35,360 nt of DNA from Alphaproteobacteria bacterium UBA4588 (GTDB lineage Bacteria; Pseudomonadota; Alphaproteobacteria; Puniceispirillales; Puniceispirillaceae), in NCBI GenBank assembly GCA_002387605.1, contig DGJU01000057.1, forward strand, positions 4,270 through 39,629, written 5' to 3'. A model generated the notes under the pieces. That model saw nothing but the letters and a program-made list of their open reading frames with translations, ran no database searches and was not told the DNA's origin. Shown piece after piece: positions 16,238 through 24,085 of the stretch; within the stretch, counting starts at the first letter, position 1; the number at the start of each line of letters is the position of its first letter. Made by a program: the position numbers and the translations under genes.

Positions 16238-16990
16238 ATGGTAGATTATCAATCACCAAAAAATGACATGAATGGCAATAAGACTAGGTCAGCAATACCC
16301 TCCTCAAAAACAATCCTCATCATTGAGGATGAGGCTGATATCAAGATACTGCTTGACTATAACCTGCAAGCAGCAGGCTTTGGCGTCATTCAAGCATCTG
16401 ATGGTGAAGAGGGCTTGTTACTTGCTATTGAGCATCAGCCTGACCTCATTCTTCTAGACTGGATGCTACCGCTTTTGTCGGGTATCGAGCTGCTTCGACA
16501 GCTGCGAAATCGCACTGAAACCCGTAATATTCCGGTTATTATGCTGACTGCCAAAGGCGAAGAGGCCGACAGATTACGTGGCTTGAATGGCGGCGCTGAT
16601 GATTATGTCACAAAGCCTTTTAGTCCAGCAGAGTTACTAGCACGGGTGCATGCGCTACTGCGCAGAACCTCTGGCGGTCATAATAATCTGTTAAGCTGTT
16701 CCGGCCTGGAGCTCGATCTTGAGCGCAAGCGTGTGATGCGTGATGGACAGCTGATACATCTTGGGCCAACAGAATTTCGACTTCTGGAACATTTTCTGCG
16801 CAACCAGAGGCGCGTTTATTCCCGCAGTCAATTACTAGATACAGTCTGGGGCGGAGATGTCTTTGTTGAATTACGAACCGTTGACGTTCATATCCGCAGA
16901 CTTCGAAAAGCCATTAATATTGATAATAAGACAGACCTTATCCGGACTGTTCGCTCAATGGGTTATTCTCTTGAACCGTCTGCTGAGTAA
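16238..16990 (+). CDS. phoB: PhoB-type phosphate-regulon response regulator
   Basis: A two-domain OmpR/PhoB-family transcription factor of 250 residues from the chosen start. The receiver domain contains the acidic pair in LIIEDEADI, phospho-acceptor Asp74 in LLDWMLP, Thr104 in MLTAKGEE and Lys126 in YVTKPFSP. The winged-helix domain contains GPTEFRLLEHFL, RVYSRSQLLDTVWG, VELRTVDVHIRRLRKA and LIRTVRSMGYSL, which are close to textbook PhoB. I prefer ATG 16238, preceded by GAGGTG, over ATG 16214, which adds eight residues and has a weak ribosome site. The first 20 or so residues before the receiver are polar and poorly conserved. It pairs with the adjacent phoR and has a Pho box in front, consistent with autoregulation. 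Confidence 0.92.
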   Translation: MVDYQSPKNDMNGNKTRSAIPSSKTILIIEDEADIKILLDYNLQAAGFGVIQASDGEEGLLLAIEHQPDLILLDWMLPLLSGIELLRQLRNRTETRNIPVIMLTAKGEEADRLRGLNGGADDYVTKPFSPAELLARVHALLRRTSGGHNNLLSCSGLELDLERKRVMRDGQLIHLGPTEFRLLEHFLRNQRRVYSRSQLLDTVWGGDVFVELRTVDVHIRRLRKAINIDNKTDLIRTVRSMGYSLEPSAE

Positions 16991-17116
16991 AGCGCCCTCT
17001 CCCATCTGCTTTTGTTGTTCTGCCTTTTTTCTTGCCCTTTTATGAGAAGCCTTTAAAAACTGTGGGAATATCCATTTTTCATATGATTTATCATATTGTT
17101 AAGAGAGGCGTTGATT

Positions 17117-17749
17117 GTGGTATTTCCTGACGGACATAAGGTTTCAGTGAAACTGGCCACACAAGTTTTTCTGCTATGCGCAGGGGTTATGCTAGCTGCC
17201 TGTACACCGCAAATACCTCCTATTATTCAGGACAATAAGGTGTTTTTTCCACTCGAAAAAGCACCTGAGGAACCTAACAATGATAGTGAGGGAGATGAAA
17301 CAAGCCTTCTCGCAACAGAGACTGTAGACCCTGAAGCTGATGAAACATCAGTGACAATTATTGTCCGGCCTAAGCATTCTGAGGATATGATACTAGAAAC
17401 ATTACCTGTTGAAGATATATCTGAAGCCGAGCCAAAAGAGACGGTTATTTCGTCTTTTAAACAGTATCTTCACCCTGATGCCTTTACGGGTCGTCGGGCG
17501 CTAGAAGTTCAGATGAAAATAGGTCCGGCTGACTTTATTCGCCATGAGGGTGCGGTGGTTACGTGGCAATATAGAATGCCGTCTTGTGTTATCGATCTTT
17601 TTATCCTGTTTGAGACGACTGAGATTGGCTCTATGCATAGCTTGCCGAGCGATAAGCTTATCAATTCTCACTTCATCAGATCGCGTATTCATAACCTAGC
17701 CGTCAGCGAGACCAAGTGCCTCGAAGAATTTTCCCAGCGCCTCTCATAG
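17117..17749 (+). CDS. Putative lipoprotein of unknown function
   Basis: I do not recognise this gene with confidence. From GTG 17117, with AGAGAGG eight bases upstream, it encodes 210 residues; an open frame extends back to TTG 17096 but would swallow that ribosome site. A signal sequence (about 10-28) ends in the lipobox LAAC with Cys29, so it is probably lipidated and outer-membrane or periplasmic. Residues 35-125 are acidic and low in complexity. The C-terminal part has a compact motif, KIGPADFIRHEGAVVTWQYR followed by MPSCVIDLFILFE. From memory this resembles a pattern in uncharacterised alphaproteobacterial lipoproteins (GPPDFxRREGPAExWQYRxxxCxLDLFLY). Two later Cys could pair. It lies between phoB and convergent nth. 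No Pho box is evident. Confidence 0.75.
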   Translation: MVFPDGHKVSVKLATQVFLLCAGVMLAACTPQIPPIIQDNKVFFPLEKAPEEPNNDSEGDETSLLATETVDPEADETSVTIIVRPKHSEDMILETLPVEDISEAEPKETVISSFKQYLHPDAFTGRRALEVQMKIGPADFIRHEGAVVTWQYRMPSCVIDLFILFETTEIGSMHSLPSDKLINSHFIRSRIHNLAVSETKCLEEFSQRLS

Positions 17750-17796
17750 CGCGGGGCCATCATCTTCAAGAATAATAGCGAGGCGGTCTTCTGGGT

Positions 17797-18441
17797 CTAG
17801 ATTGTCTTCTGGGCATACAGACAATAATCAGCAATAGAACAGATGCTGCAGTCCGGCTTGCGCGCTTTGCACACATAACGGCCATGAAGAATAAGCCAGT
17901 GATGCGCTCCCAATTTAAACCTGTCCGGTACCCGGCGATTTAATTCTTTTTCAACAGCATCGGGATCTTTGCCAGGTGCCATACCTGTTCGGTTGCCAAC
18001 CCTGAAAATATGGGTGTCAACTGCAATGGTTGGGTGACCAAAAGCTTCGTTCAACACAACATTAGCTGTTTTCCGGCCAACACCAGGCAAGGCTTCTAAG
18101 GCGCGCCCATCTTCAGGAACAGTGCTATTATGATGGTCGATTAATAACTGCGACAGAGCAAAGACGTTTTTTGCTTTGGTATTAAATAACCCAATTGTTT
18201 TTACATAATCCCTGATACGCTCTTCGCCAAGCGCCACCATCTTTTCAGGTGTATCAGCTACAGCAAAAAGAGGTCCTGTTGCTTTATTTACGCCAACATC
18301 TGTTGCTTGTGCCGATAACACAACAGCCACCAGAAGCGTGAACGGATTTTTAAAGTGAAGTTCGGTGCGCGGATCAGGTTGCCGTGCTGCCAAAATATCA
18401 AACACCGTTTCCATGTCGGACAGGCGCATTTTACGTGGCAT
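17797..18441 (-). CDS. nth: Endonuclease III (bifunctional DNA glycosylase/AP lyase)
   Basis: A 214-residue base-excision repair enzyme that removes oxidised pyrimidines and cuts the abasic site. The helix-hairpin-helix is LEALPGVGRKTANVVL (115-130) with catalytic Lys124. The catalytic Asp142 is in AVDTHIFRVGNRTG. The 4Fe-4S cluster is bound by Cys191, Cys198, Cys201 and Cys207 in the family spacing C-x6-C-x2-C-x5-C. Length is normal (E. coli 211). The ribosome site AAAGGG lies eight bases before the ATG at 18441. It is divergent from the DUF2244 gene. The stop codon lies inside a pair of GTCTTCTGGG direct repeats (17786-17795 and 17804-17813), probably coincidental. Confidence 0.97.
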   Translation of the reverse strand: MPRKMRLSDMETVFDILAARQPDPRTELHFKNPFTLLVAVVLSAQATDVGVNKATGPLFAVADTPEKMVALGEERIRDYVKTIGLFNTKAKNVFALSQLLIDHHNSTVPEDGRALEALPGVGRKTANVVLNEAFGHPTIAVDTHIFRVGNRTGMAPGKDPDAVEKELNRRVPDRFKLGAHHWLILHGRYVCKARKPDCSICSIADYCLYAQKTI

Positions 18442-18504
18442 TTGATTTTCCCTTTCTCTGCACTATGTGCCTTTATGATAAAGCGGTGAATAAGGACTGT
18501 CAGG

Positions 18505-19029
18505 ATGACATCACAACTTCGGTGGCAATATGAGACATCCAATACTGGAGATCATATTATCACGATTAAGCTATGGCCATACAGGTCTCTTAGTCTACAA
18601 GGCTTCAAAATTGTTATGACAGCCCTCAGCCTTGCAATCTTTAGCCTTGGGTTAGGCTTCTACCTGCTTGGTGCCTGGCCTGTTATTGGATTTCTTGGTG
18701 CTGAAATCGGGCTGGTCTGGTTTGCTTTCCGGTTTAATTATCGGGCGGGGCAATTAATTGAGGAAATTACGATAAGTCCTATATCGGTTATCATCACGCG
18801 AACCGATTGGCGGGGCCGGCACACCAAACAGATACTTGATAGTGCTTGGATTAAGGCTGAACTTGTGCCGAAAAAAGCGCGCCGCCGTAAATTATTTCTA
18901 CGGCATCATTCAGAATTACTGGAAATAGGCGCATTTCTGCCGCCAGCCGAAAAACCATCCCTTGCATCAGCATTAAATAATGCTCTTGCGCAGGCAAAGC
19001 TTACCCCTCCAATACATCATCCATCGTAA
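18505..19029 (+). CDS. DUF2244 family membrane protein
   Basis: A 174-residue protein matching the DUF2244 family as I know it: an N-terminal beta-rich stretch with LWPYRSLSLQGF, two closely spaced membrane helices (about 35-57 and 60-78; LGLGFYLLGAWPVIGFLGAE), then a cytoplasmic beta-rich domain with ITISPISVIITRTD and WRGRHTKQI. Function is unknown. In alphaproteobacteria members are often next to nth, as here. The last 29 bases overlap the end of dapB on the other strand, and the basic C-terminus (TPPIHHPS) falls in this overlap. No catalytic residues can be pointed to. Confidence 0.82.
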   Translation: MTSQLRWQYETSNTGDHIITIKLWPYRSLSLQGFKIVMTALSLAIFSLGLGFYLLGAWPVIGFLGAEIGLVWFAFRFNYRAGQLIEEITISPISVIITRTDWRGRHTKQILDSAWIKAELVPKKARRRKLFLRHHSELLEIGAFLPPAEKPSLASALNNALAQAKLTPPIHHPS

Positions 19030-19795
19030 ACAGGCCTGGTGCTGACTGTGCAGCAGCAAACCGGGCGGCCCGAAGAGCGCCACGCCCAAAAACGGTACGG
19101 CTATTGGCTTTATGGGTAAGAGACAGGCTTTCCTGCTCACCATAAAACACCACAGAATGCTCGCCCGCAACATCACCGCCGCGCAAGACAGCAAACCCAA
19201 TATCACCCTCTTTTCGGATGCCTGTAATGCCATCACGGCCACTATCGCGTACGTCATCCAGTACAACGCCGCGACCATCTGCTGCCGCATGCCCAAGAGC
19301 AAGGGCTGTTCCGGACGGCGCATCAATTTTCTGGTTATGATGGGCTTCAACAATCTCAATATCCCAGCCATCTGTTAGCTGACGGGCCACCTGCCGAACA
19401 AGGTGCGATAGGAGCGTCACACCAACAGATGTATTGGCGCAATAAATAATAGGGATATGCTGTGCTGCTTTTGCAAGCTCTGCTTCCTGCTCGTTTGATA
19501 AGCCGGTTGTGCCAATAACCATTGCTGTTTTGCTAACGACAGCAATATCAAGCAGCGTCATTGTTGCTTCAGGCCGCGTAAAATCAACAATCACGCCGCC
19601 CGGACCAATGCCGAGTGACGCTTCATCATCACTGATTGCAATATCACCCACCGCCATGCCAACCATGGGACTGCCTGTTCGCTCAGCCGCAGCAACGAGC
19701 TGCATATCATCACTATGTGCAATAAGAGAGCTAATCATTTGGCCCATTCGCCCGCCAGCACCCGGCAAGGCAATCTTTACGATTTGTTCGGACAT
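19001..19795 (-). CDS. dapB: 4-hydroxy-tetrahydrodipicolinate reductase
   Basis: DapB reduces the dihydrodipicolinate precursor with NAD(P)H in the lysine and meso-diaminopimelate pathway, feeding peptidoglycan synthesis. The N-terminal dinucleotide fold has PGAGGRMGQM (11-20), and IVDFTRPEATM and IGTTGLSNEQ follow. The substrate-binding and catalytic motif is EAHHNQKIDAPSGTALALG. I chose ATG 19795 because AGAGGAA precedes it by five bases; ATG 19813 would extend the protein by six residues and overlap that site. The product is 264 residues, normal. It lies 58 bases after dnaJ on the same strand, a dnaJ-dapB arrangement seen in other alphaproteobacteria. Its 3' end overlaps the DUF2244 gene by 29 bases. 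Confidence 0.96.
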   Translation of the reverse strand: MSEQIVKIALPGAGGRMGQMISSLIAHSDDMQLVAAAERTGSPMVGMAVGDIAISDDEASLGIGPGGVIVDFTRPEATMTLLDIAVVSKTAMVIGTTGLSNEQEAELAKAAQHIPIIYCANTSVGVTLLSHLVRQVARQLTDGWDIEIVEAHHNQKIDAPSGTALALGHAAADGRGVVLDDVRDSGRDGITGIRKEGDIGFAVLRGGDVAGEHSVVFYGEQESLSLTHKANSRTVFGRGALRAARFAAAQSAPGLFTMDDVLEG

Positions 19796-19853
19796 GCGTC
19801 TTCCTCTTGGCATATTTTATATATCCATACCCCCATCACAGACAGAAGAGGGG

Positions 19854-20963
19854 TTATGACCAGATCCGCTTTACTCGGTTCAAAAAGCTTGTTGTCTGGG
19901 GGCTAGCATCACCAGCTTTATCGAAAGCTACAAGCATTTCTTTTTGCTGTTTTGTCAGATTGGTTGGTGTTTCCACCTGAATTTCAACAATCTGATCCCC
20001 GTGACCACTGCCACGCAAGGCCGGCATACCCTTGCCGCGCATTCTAAATTTACGGCCTGTCTGGGTACCAGCTTCCACCTGCAAGCGGGCCATTTTGCCT
20101 GCTAGCGTTGGCACATCAATAGACCCGCCCATGGCGGCTGTTACCATTGGTACAGGTACCTTGATGAAAATTTGATTCGCTTCTCTATCAAAAATCGGAT
20201 GGGCATCAACCCCAATAAAGATATAGAGATCGCCTGATGGCGCGCCACGCAGGCCGGCTTCACCTTTACCGGACAGTCTGATGCGCGTGCCTGTATCAAC
20301 ACCGGCAGGAACATTGACGGCAAGCGTTTCAGTAGCTTCAGTCCGGCCTTGACCGCGGCAGGGGCGGCACGGATCGCTGATGGTTTCACCAGCACCATTA
20401 CAGGTTGGACAGCCCCTCTCGACGGTAAAGAATCCTTGCTGAGCTCTTACTTTGCCAGCGCCGCCACATGTATTACAGGTAGTTGGGCGGCTCCCTGATG
20501 CCGCACCGCTTCCGTTACATTGCTCACACCGGGAGGAAATATTTGCTGTGATATCTTTGGATGCCCCTAAAAAAGCTTCTTCAAGCGTGATATCAAGGTC
20601 ATAGCGCAGATCCGATCCTTGGCGCGCCTGAGCATTGGATCTGCCGCCTGAAAATTCACTGAACATCTGCTCAAAGATATCGGAGAAGCCGCCACCGCCG
20701 AAACCACCGCCGCCGCCGCCGCCAAATCCAGATGACTGCTCAAACGCTGCGTGACCCATCTGGTCATAGGCAGCACGTTTTTGTCCATCTTTCAGTATTT
20801 CATAGGCTTCGCTCGCCTCACGAAACCGTTCAGCAGCAACCTCATCATCAGGCTTTTTATCGGGATGATTTTCCATCGCCAGCTTGCGATAAGCCGCTTT
20901 GATAGCTTTGTCATCTGCATCACGCGAAAGACCTAGAATTTCGTAATAATCACGTTTTGACAT
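19854..20963 (-). CDS. dnaJ: Chaperone protein DnaJ (Hsp40)
   Basis: A 369-residue co-chaperone that stimulates DnaK ATPase and delivers substrates. The J domain (1-70) has the essential HPD at 33-35. A Gly/Phe-rich region (about 75-105) follows. Four zinc-binding CxxCxGxG repeats are intact: CEQCNGSG, CNTCGGAG, CPTCNGAG and CRPCRGQG. The C-terminal substrate-binding domains follow, with LYIFIGVDAHPIFDREANQIF. All expected parts are present. It lies 140 bases downstream of dnaK, separated by a strong hairpin terminator, so its level is probably lower than that of DnaK unless it has its own promoter. GAGGAG lies 12 bases before the ATG. Confidence 0.98.
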   Translation of the reverse strand: MSKRDYYEILGLSRDADDKAIKAAYRKLAMENHPDKKPDDEVAAERFREASEAYEILKDGQKRAAYDQMGHAAFEQSSGFGGGGGGGFGGGGFSDIFEQMFSEFSGGRSNAQARQGSDLRYDLDITLEEAFLGASKDITANISSRCEQCNGSGAASGSRPTTCNTCGGAGKVRAQQGFFTVERGCPTCNGAGETISDPCRPCRGQGRTEATETLAVNVPAGVDTGTRIRLSGKGEAGLRGAPSGDLYIFIGVDAHPIFDREANQIFIKVPVPMVTAAMGGSIDVPTLAGKMARLQVEAGTQTGRKFRMRGKGMPALRGSGHGDQIVEIQVETPTNLTKQQKEMLVAFDKAGDASPQTTSFLNRVKRIWS

Positions 20964-21004
20964 CTACTCTCACAGCTCCTCGCGCATCGTTATCAAGATG
21001 CGAC

Positions 21005-21035
21005 AAAAGGCTGGAAACGGTTTGACCAGCCTTTT
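21005..21035 (-). terminator. Rho-independent terminator between dnaK and dnaJ
   Basis: AAAAGGCTGG (21005-21014) and CCAGCCTTTT (21026-21035) form a perfect 10-bp stem around an 11-base loop. Read on the minus strand, the stem ends in TTTTG, 69 bases past the dnaK stop. The structure is symmetric and followed by T-rich sequence on the plus strand too. It probably ends a fraction of dnaK transcripts before dnaJ. Confidence 0.8.
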
Positions 21036-21103
21036 ATCTTTATCATTTTTATCGGCTACAGGTATGGCAAGGAACATGCTCCCACCATAACTCCTGCTAT
21101 ACC

Positions 21104-23017
21104 TTATGCCTTTTTCGAATCCTGTTCGTCGTCAACCTCTTCGAAATCAGCATCAACAACATCAGCATCGTCAGCCTGCTCAGCGCCAGCACCTTCTGCG
21201 CCGCCTTCTGCCTGTTCTGCCTGATAAGCAGCTTCGCCCATTTTCATCAACACAGATGACAAGGCTTCTGATTTGGCTTTGATGTCTTCATCATCATCAC
21301 CTTCCAGCGCTGTATTAAGCTCTACGATACCTGCTTCAACCTCAGCCTTTACTGCTGGCTCTGCCTTATCTCCCAAATCATCAATAGATTTTTGGGCACC
21401 ATGAGCTAGTGCTTCAGCCTGATTCCGAGTTTCAACTTTTTCGCGGCGGGCTTTATCTTCTTCAGCATATGATTCTGCATCCTGAACCATCTGTTCAATC
21501 TCATTATCATCGAGACCACCAGATGCTTTAATGCTAATCGCCTGTTCTTTGCCGGTTGCTTTATCCTTGGCGCTGACTTTTACAATCCCGTTTGCATCAA
21601 TATCGAAGGTGACTTCGATTTGCGGTACACCGCGCGGTGCAGATGGCAAGCCTTCCAAATTAAACTGGCCAAGCTGCTTGTTATCAGCTGCCATTTCCCG
21701 CTCACCTTGAAAGACAGAAATCGTCACAGCAGATTGATTATCATCAGCTGTTGAGAAGACCTGACTTTTCTTTGTCGGGATAGTTGTGTTGCGATCAATC
21801 AGCCTTGTAAAGACACCGCCAAGCGTTTCAATACCAAGTGATAATGGCGTAACATCAAGCAAAAGAACATCTTTGACTTCGCCCGTTAAAACACCTGCCT
21901 GAATAGCAGCACCACTTGCTACAACTTCATCAGGGTTAACACCGCGATGCGGTTCCCGGCCAAAAAACTCTTTTACTGTATCGATGATTTTTGGCATCCG
22001 CGTCATACCACCGACTAGGATAACCTCATCAATTTCGCCTGCAGATACACCAGCATCTTTCAACGCTTTACGGCATGGCTCCAGAGACCGTTTGATTAAT
22101 GTTTCAACAAGCTGCTCTAGCTTTGTTCTGGTCATCTTTACATTAAGGTGTTTTGGGCCAGAAGCATCGGCTGTAATAAACGGCAGATTTACTTCTGTCT
22201 GTGTCGTACTAGACAGCTCGATTTTTGCTTTTTCTGCCGCTTCTTTCAAACGCTGTAGCGCCATCTTGTCGCCGCGCAAATCAATGCCCTGATCAGATTT
22301 AAATTCATCTGCCAGAAAATCGATAATTGCCTGATCGAAATCTTCACCGCCAAGAAAGGTATCGCCGTTTGTTGATTTTACTTCAAAAACACCATCGCCA
22401 ACTTCAAGTACAGAAACATCAAACGTACCGCCACCAAGGTCAAATACCGCGATGACACCAGCTTCATTTTTATCCAGCCCATATGCAAGTGCTGCTGCTG
22501 TTGGCTCGTTGATAATCCGCAACACTTCAAGGCCGGCAATCTTGCCTGCATCTTTTGTTGCCTGACGCTGCGCATCATTAAAATAAGCCGGGACAGTAAT
22601 AACAGCCTTATCGACCTCTTCGCCAAGAAATGCTTCAGCATCTTCTTTTAGCTTGCGCAGAATAAAGCTCGACATCTGGCTTGGCGAATATTCTTCATCG
22701 CCAACACCAATCCATGCATCACCGTTCTTCGCAGGCTTAATCTCATACGGTACAAGTTGAGCAAAGCTCTTGGTTGGCGCGTCATCTGCACGTCTACCAA
22801 TCAGGCGCTTTACAGCGAAAATAGTTTTTTCAGGGTTTGTTACAGCCTGACGTTTTGCAGGCTGGCCAACCAGCCGCTCACCATCATCAGCAAAGCCGAT
22901 CATGGAAGGGGTTGTGCGCGCACCTTCTGCATTTTCAATAATTTTTGTGTCTTTGCCGTCCATGACCGCCACACAAGAATTTGTGGTGCCAAGATCGATA
23001 CCAATAACTCTACCCAT
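21104..23017 (-). CDS. dnaK: Chaperone protein DnaK (Hsp70)
   Basis: The 637-residue Hsp70 chaperone. The ATPase domain opens MGRVIGIDLGTTNSCVAVMD and includes AVITVPAYFNDAQRQATKDA and VFDLGGGTFDVS. The linker has DVLLLDVTPLSLGIETLGG, followed by the substrate-binding domain and an acidic helical tail ending DADVVDADFEEVDDE, the usual C-terminal signature. I chose ATG 23017; an in-frame extension to 23059 would add 14 residues unlike any DnaK. AAGGA precedes it by about 10 bases. It is preceded by a near-perfect sigma-32 promoter and followed by a terminator. grpE lies upstream on the same strand, dnaJ and dapB downstream. Confidence 0.99.
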   Translation of the reverse strand: MGRVIGIDLGTTNSCVAVMDGKDTKIIENAEGARTTPSMIGFADDGERLVGQPAKRQAVTNPEKTIFAVKRLIGRRADDAPTKSFAQLVPYEIKPAKNGDAWIGVGDEEYSPSQMSSFILRKLKEDAEAFLGEEVDKAVITVPAYFNDAQRQATKDAGKIAGLEVLRIINEPTAAALAYGLDKNEAGVIAVFDLGGGTFDVSVLEVGDGVFEVKSTNGDTFLGGEDFDQAIIDFLADEFKSDQGIDLRGDKMALQRLKEAAEKAKIELSSTTQTEVNLPFITADASGPKHLNVKMTRTKLEQLVETLIKRSLEPCRKALKDAGVSAGEIDEVILVGGMTRMPKIIDTVKEFFGREPHRGVNPDEVVASGAAIQAGVLTGEVKDVLLLDVTPLSLGIETLGGVFTRLIDRNTTIPTKKSQVFSTADDNQSAVTISVFQGEREMAADNKQLGQFNLEGLPSAPRGVPQIEVTFDIDANGIVKVSAKDKATGKEQAISIKASGGLDDNEIEQMVQDAESYAEEDKARREKVETRNQAEALAHGAQKSIDDLGDKAEPAVKAEVEAGIVELNTALEGDDDEDIKAKSEALSSVLMKMGEAAYQAEQAEGGAEGAGAEQADDADVVDADFEEVDDEQDSKKA

Positions 23018-23095
23018 CTGTCTCTGTCCTTCTTTCGTGTTAAGACAATACCGGAACACCGGCCTGTCAGCACCTGCTGCATTTTGCTGGCAAGG

Positions 23096-23127
23096 CTCAT
23101 ATAAGGTTTGTCATGCCGACCTGCAAG
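23096..23127 (-). promoter_or_regulatory. Sigma-32 (RpoH) promoter of dnaK
   Basis: On the minus strand, CTTG (23127-23124), an 18-base spacer and CTTATATGAG (23105-23096) match the alphaproteobacterial sigma-32 consensus CTTG-N17/18-CYTATNTNNG at every fixed position. Transcription should start near 23089. That leaves a leader of about 70 bases with two short inverted repeats before the dnaK ATG. Confidence 0.85.
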
Positions 23128-23158
23128 AGGGGCGGACATGAAGAAAAATTCAGCCTAT

Positions 23159-23821
23159 CTAGCTTTCCGTTTCAGGCGCTTCAGTCGTTTGCGGCGGGCT
23201 AGCAGGTTTGGACACACCAACCATTGCCGGACGAAGCAATCTGTCATGAAGCTGATAGCCAGACTGCACGACCTGCATCACAATGCCAGGCTCTACATCA
23301 TCAGATGGCACCTCAAACATTGCCTGATGAAGGTTATAATCAAATTTTTCACCGTCAGGCGAAATTTTGGAAATATTATGCCGCTCTAAAACAGACGCAA
23401 TTTCGCGGCCAGTCATTTCGACCCCGATGAGGATATTCTTCACTGTTTCATCTAGCTCATCCTTATTTTCAGGAATGAGGTCAATTGCTTTATCTAGATT
23501 ATCAACGGAAGCCATTAAATCACGGGCAAACCCCATAGCGCCATATTTCTTGGCTGCCGTTAATTCGCGCTCTGTGCGACGACGCAGATTTTCGTTATCT
23601 GCGAGGGTCCGAAGCAGCTGGTCGCGTAATTCATCGCGTTCAGCAGCAAGGTTGGCTATATCATCATCCCCACCTGCATCATAAGCCGGCAAACTGTTAT
23701 CCTCGCCATCTACAGGCGCTGTTGTAAGTTCGGGACTATTTTCAGCCTGTGTCTCTGATTCTACAATATTTTCGGCTGGAATATCTTCTGCTGGCTGATT
23801 CGTGTCGTTTTCTTGTGTCAT
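23159..23821 (-). CDS. grpE: Nucleotide exchange factor GrpE
   Basis: A 220-residue DnaK cofactor that releases ADP and so resets the chaperone cycle. The first 60 residues are acidic and variable. A long helix (about 60-100) includes LAAERDELRDQLLRTLADNENLRRR. The conserved C-terminal beta domain follows, with IGVEMTGREIASVLERHNI, PDGEKFDYNLHQAMFEVPSDD and GYQLHDRLLRPAMVGVSK. Length is normal for the class. It is upstream of dnaK by 141 bases and transcribed the same way. A possible second sigma-32 promoter lies in front. hrcA, often its immediate upstream neighbour in this class, is displaced by two opposing genes here. Confidence 0.97.
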   Translation of the reverse strand: MTQENDTNQPAEDIPAENIVESETQAENSPELTTAPVDGEDNSLPAYDAGGDDDIANLAAERDELRDQLLRTLADNENLRRRTERELTAAKKYGAMGFARDLMASVDNLDKAIDLIPENKDELDETVKNILIGVEMTGREIASVLERHNISKISPDGEKFDYNLHQAMFEVPSDDVEPGIVMQVVQSGYQLHDRLLRPAMVGVSKPASPPQTTEAPETES

Positions 23822-23861
23822 TCAACGTCCTGACAAACTAATGGGAAAAAATATTTTTGGG

Positions 23862-23879
23862 CCTGAGCCGGCTCTCAGG
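23862..23879 (-). repeat. Hairpin at the predicted 5' end of the grpE mRNA
   Basis: On the minus strand CCTGAG, a six-base loop and CTCAGG form a perfect 6-bp stem (23879-23862). It begins about where transcription from the candidate sigma-32 promoter should start, and A/T-rich sequence follows. A 5'-terminal stem like this could stabilise the message; this is inference. Confidence 0.4.
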
Positions 23880-23884
23880 ACGTT

Positions 23885-23913
23885 AAGTGGGGTGCCACTT
23901 CGCCTATGCCAAG
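23885..23913 (-). promoter_or_regulatory. Candidate sigma-32 promoter of grpE
   Basis: On the minus strand, CTTGGCA begins at 23913 and CCCCACTT runs 23892-23885. Seventeen bases separate CTTG from CCCC. This is close to the sigma-32 pattern CTTGAAA / CCCCATNT, with one change in the -10 element, and fits the alphaproteobacterial form less well. The predicted start leaves a leader of about 57 bases before grpE. Confidence 0.5.
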
Positions 23914-24047
23914 AGTTTGAAAGGTTTTTTTCAGACTTTTTTGCTATTTTCTCTGTTTTATCATTCTCTTCTTTCTGTAAAAAATAAAAACAGGCTATAA
24001 GAAGGGCTCAGTCCTTGGTGCCGCAGATGGTTTGTGCGAAAAAACTG

Positions 24048-24066
24048 GCAGATACAATATATCTGC
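24048..24066. repeat. 7-bp inverted repeat just before the Lys/Ala-tail gene
   Basis: GCAGATA (24048-24054), a CAATA spacer and TATCTGC (24060-24066) form a perfect inverted repeat ending 19 bases before the ATG at 24086. It could be an operator or an mRNA hairpin near the ribosome site. It lies in the 264-base gap shared with divergent grpE. Confidence 0.45.
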
Positions 24067-24085
24067 AAAACTGAAATAGATAGTG

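Noticed and set aside
17786..17813. Direct repeats GTCTTCTGGG around the nth stop
   Set aside because: Ten bases and two copies only. Half lies in coding sequence; no hairpin or further copies, so likely chance.
23018..23059. N-terminal extension of DnaK by 14 residues
   Set aside because: DnaK proteins begin MG(K/R)VIGIDLGTTN. ATG 23017 has a ribosome site, and the extension lies in the mRNA leader downstream of the sigma-32 promoter.
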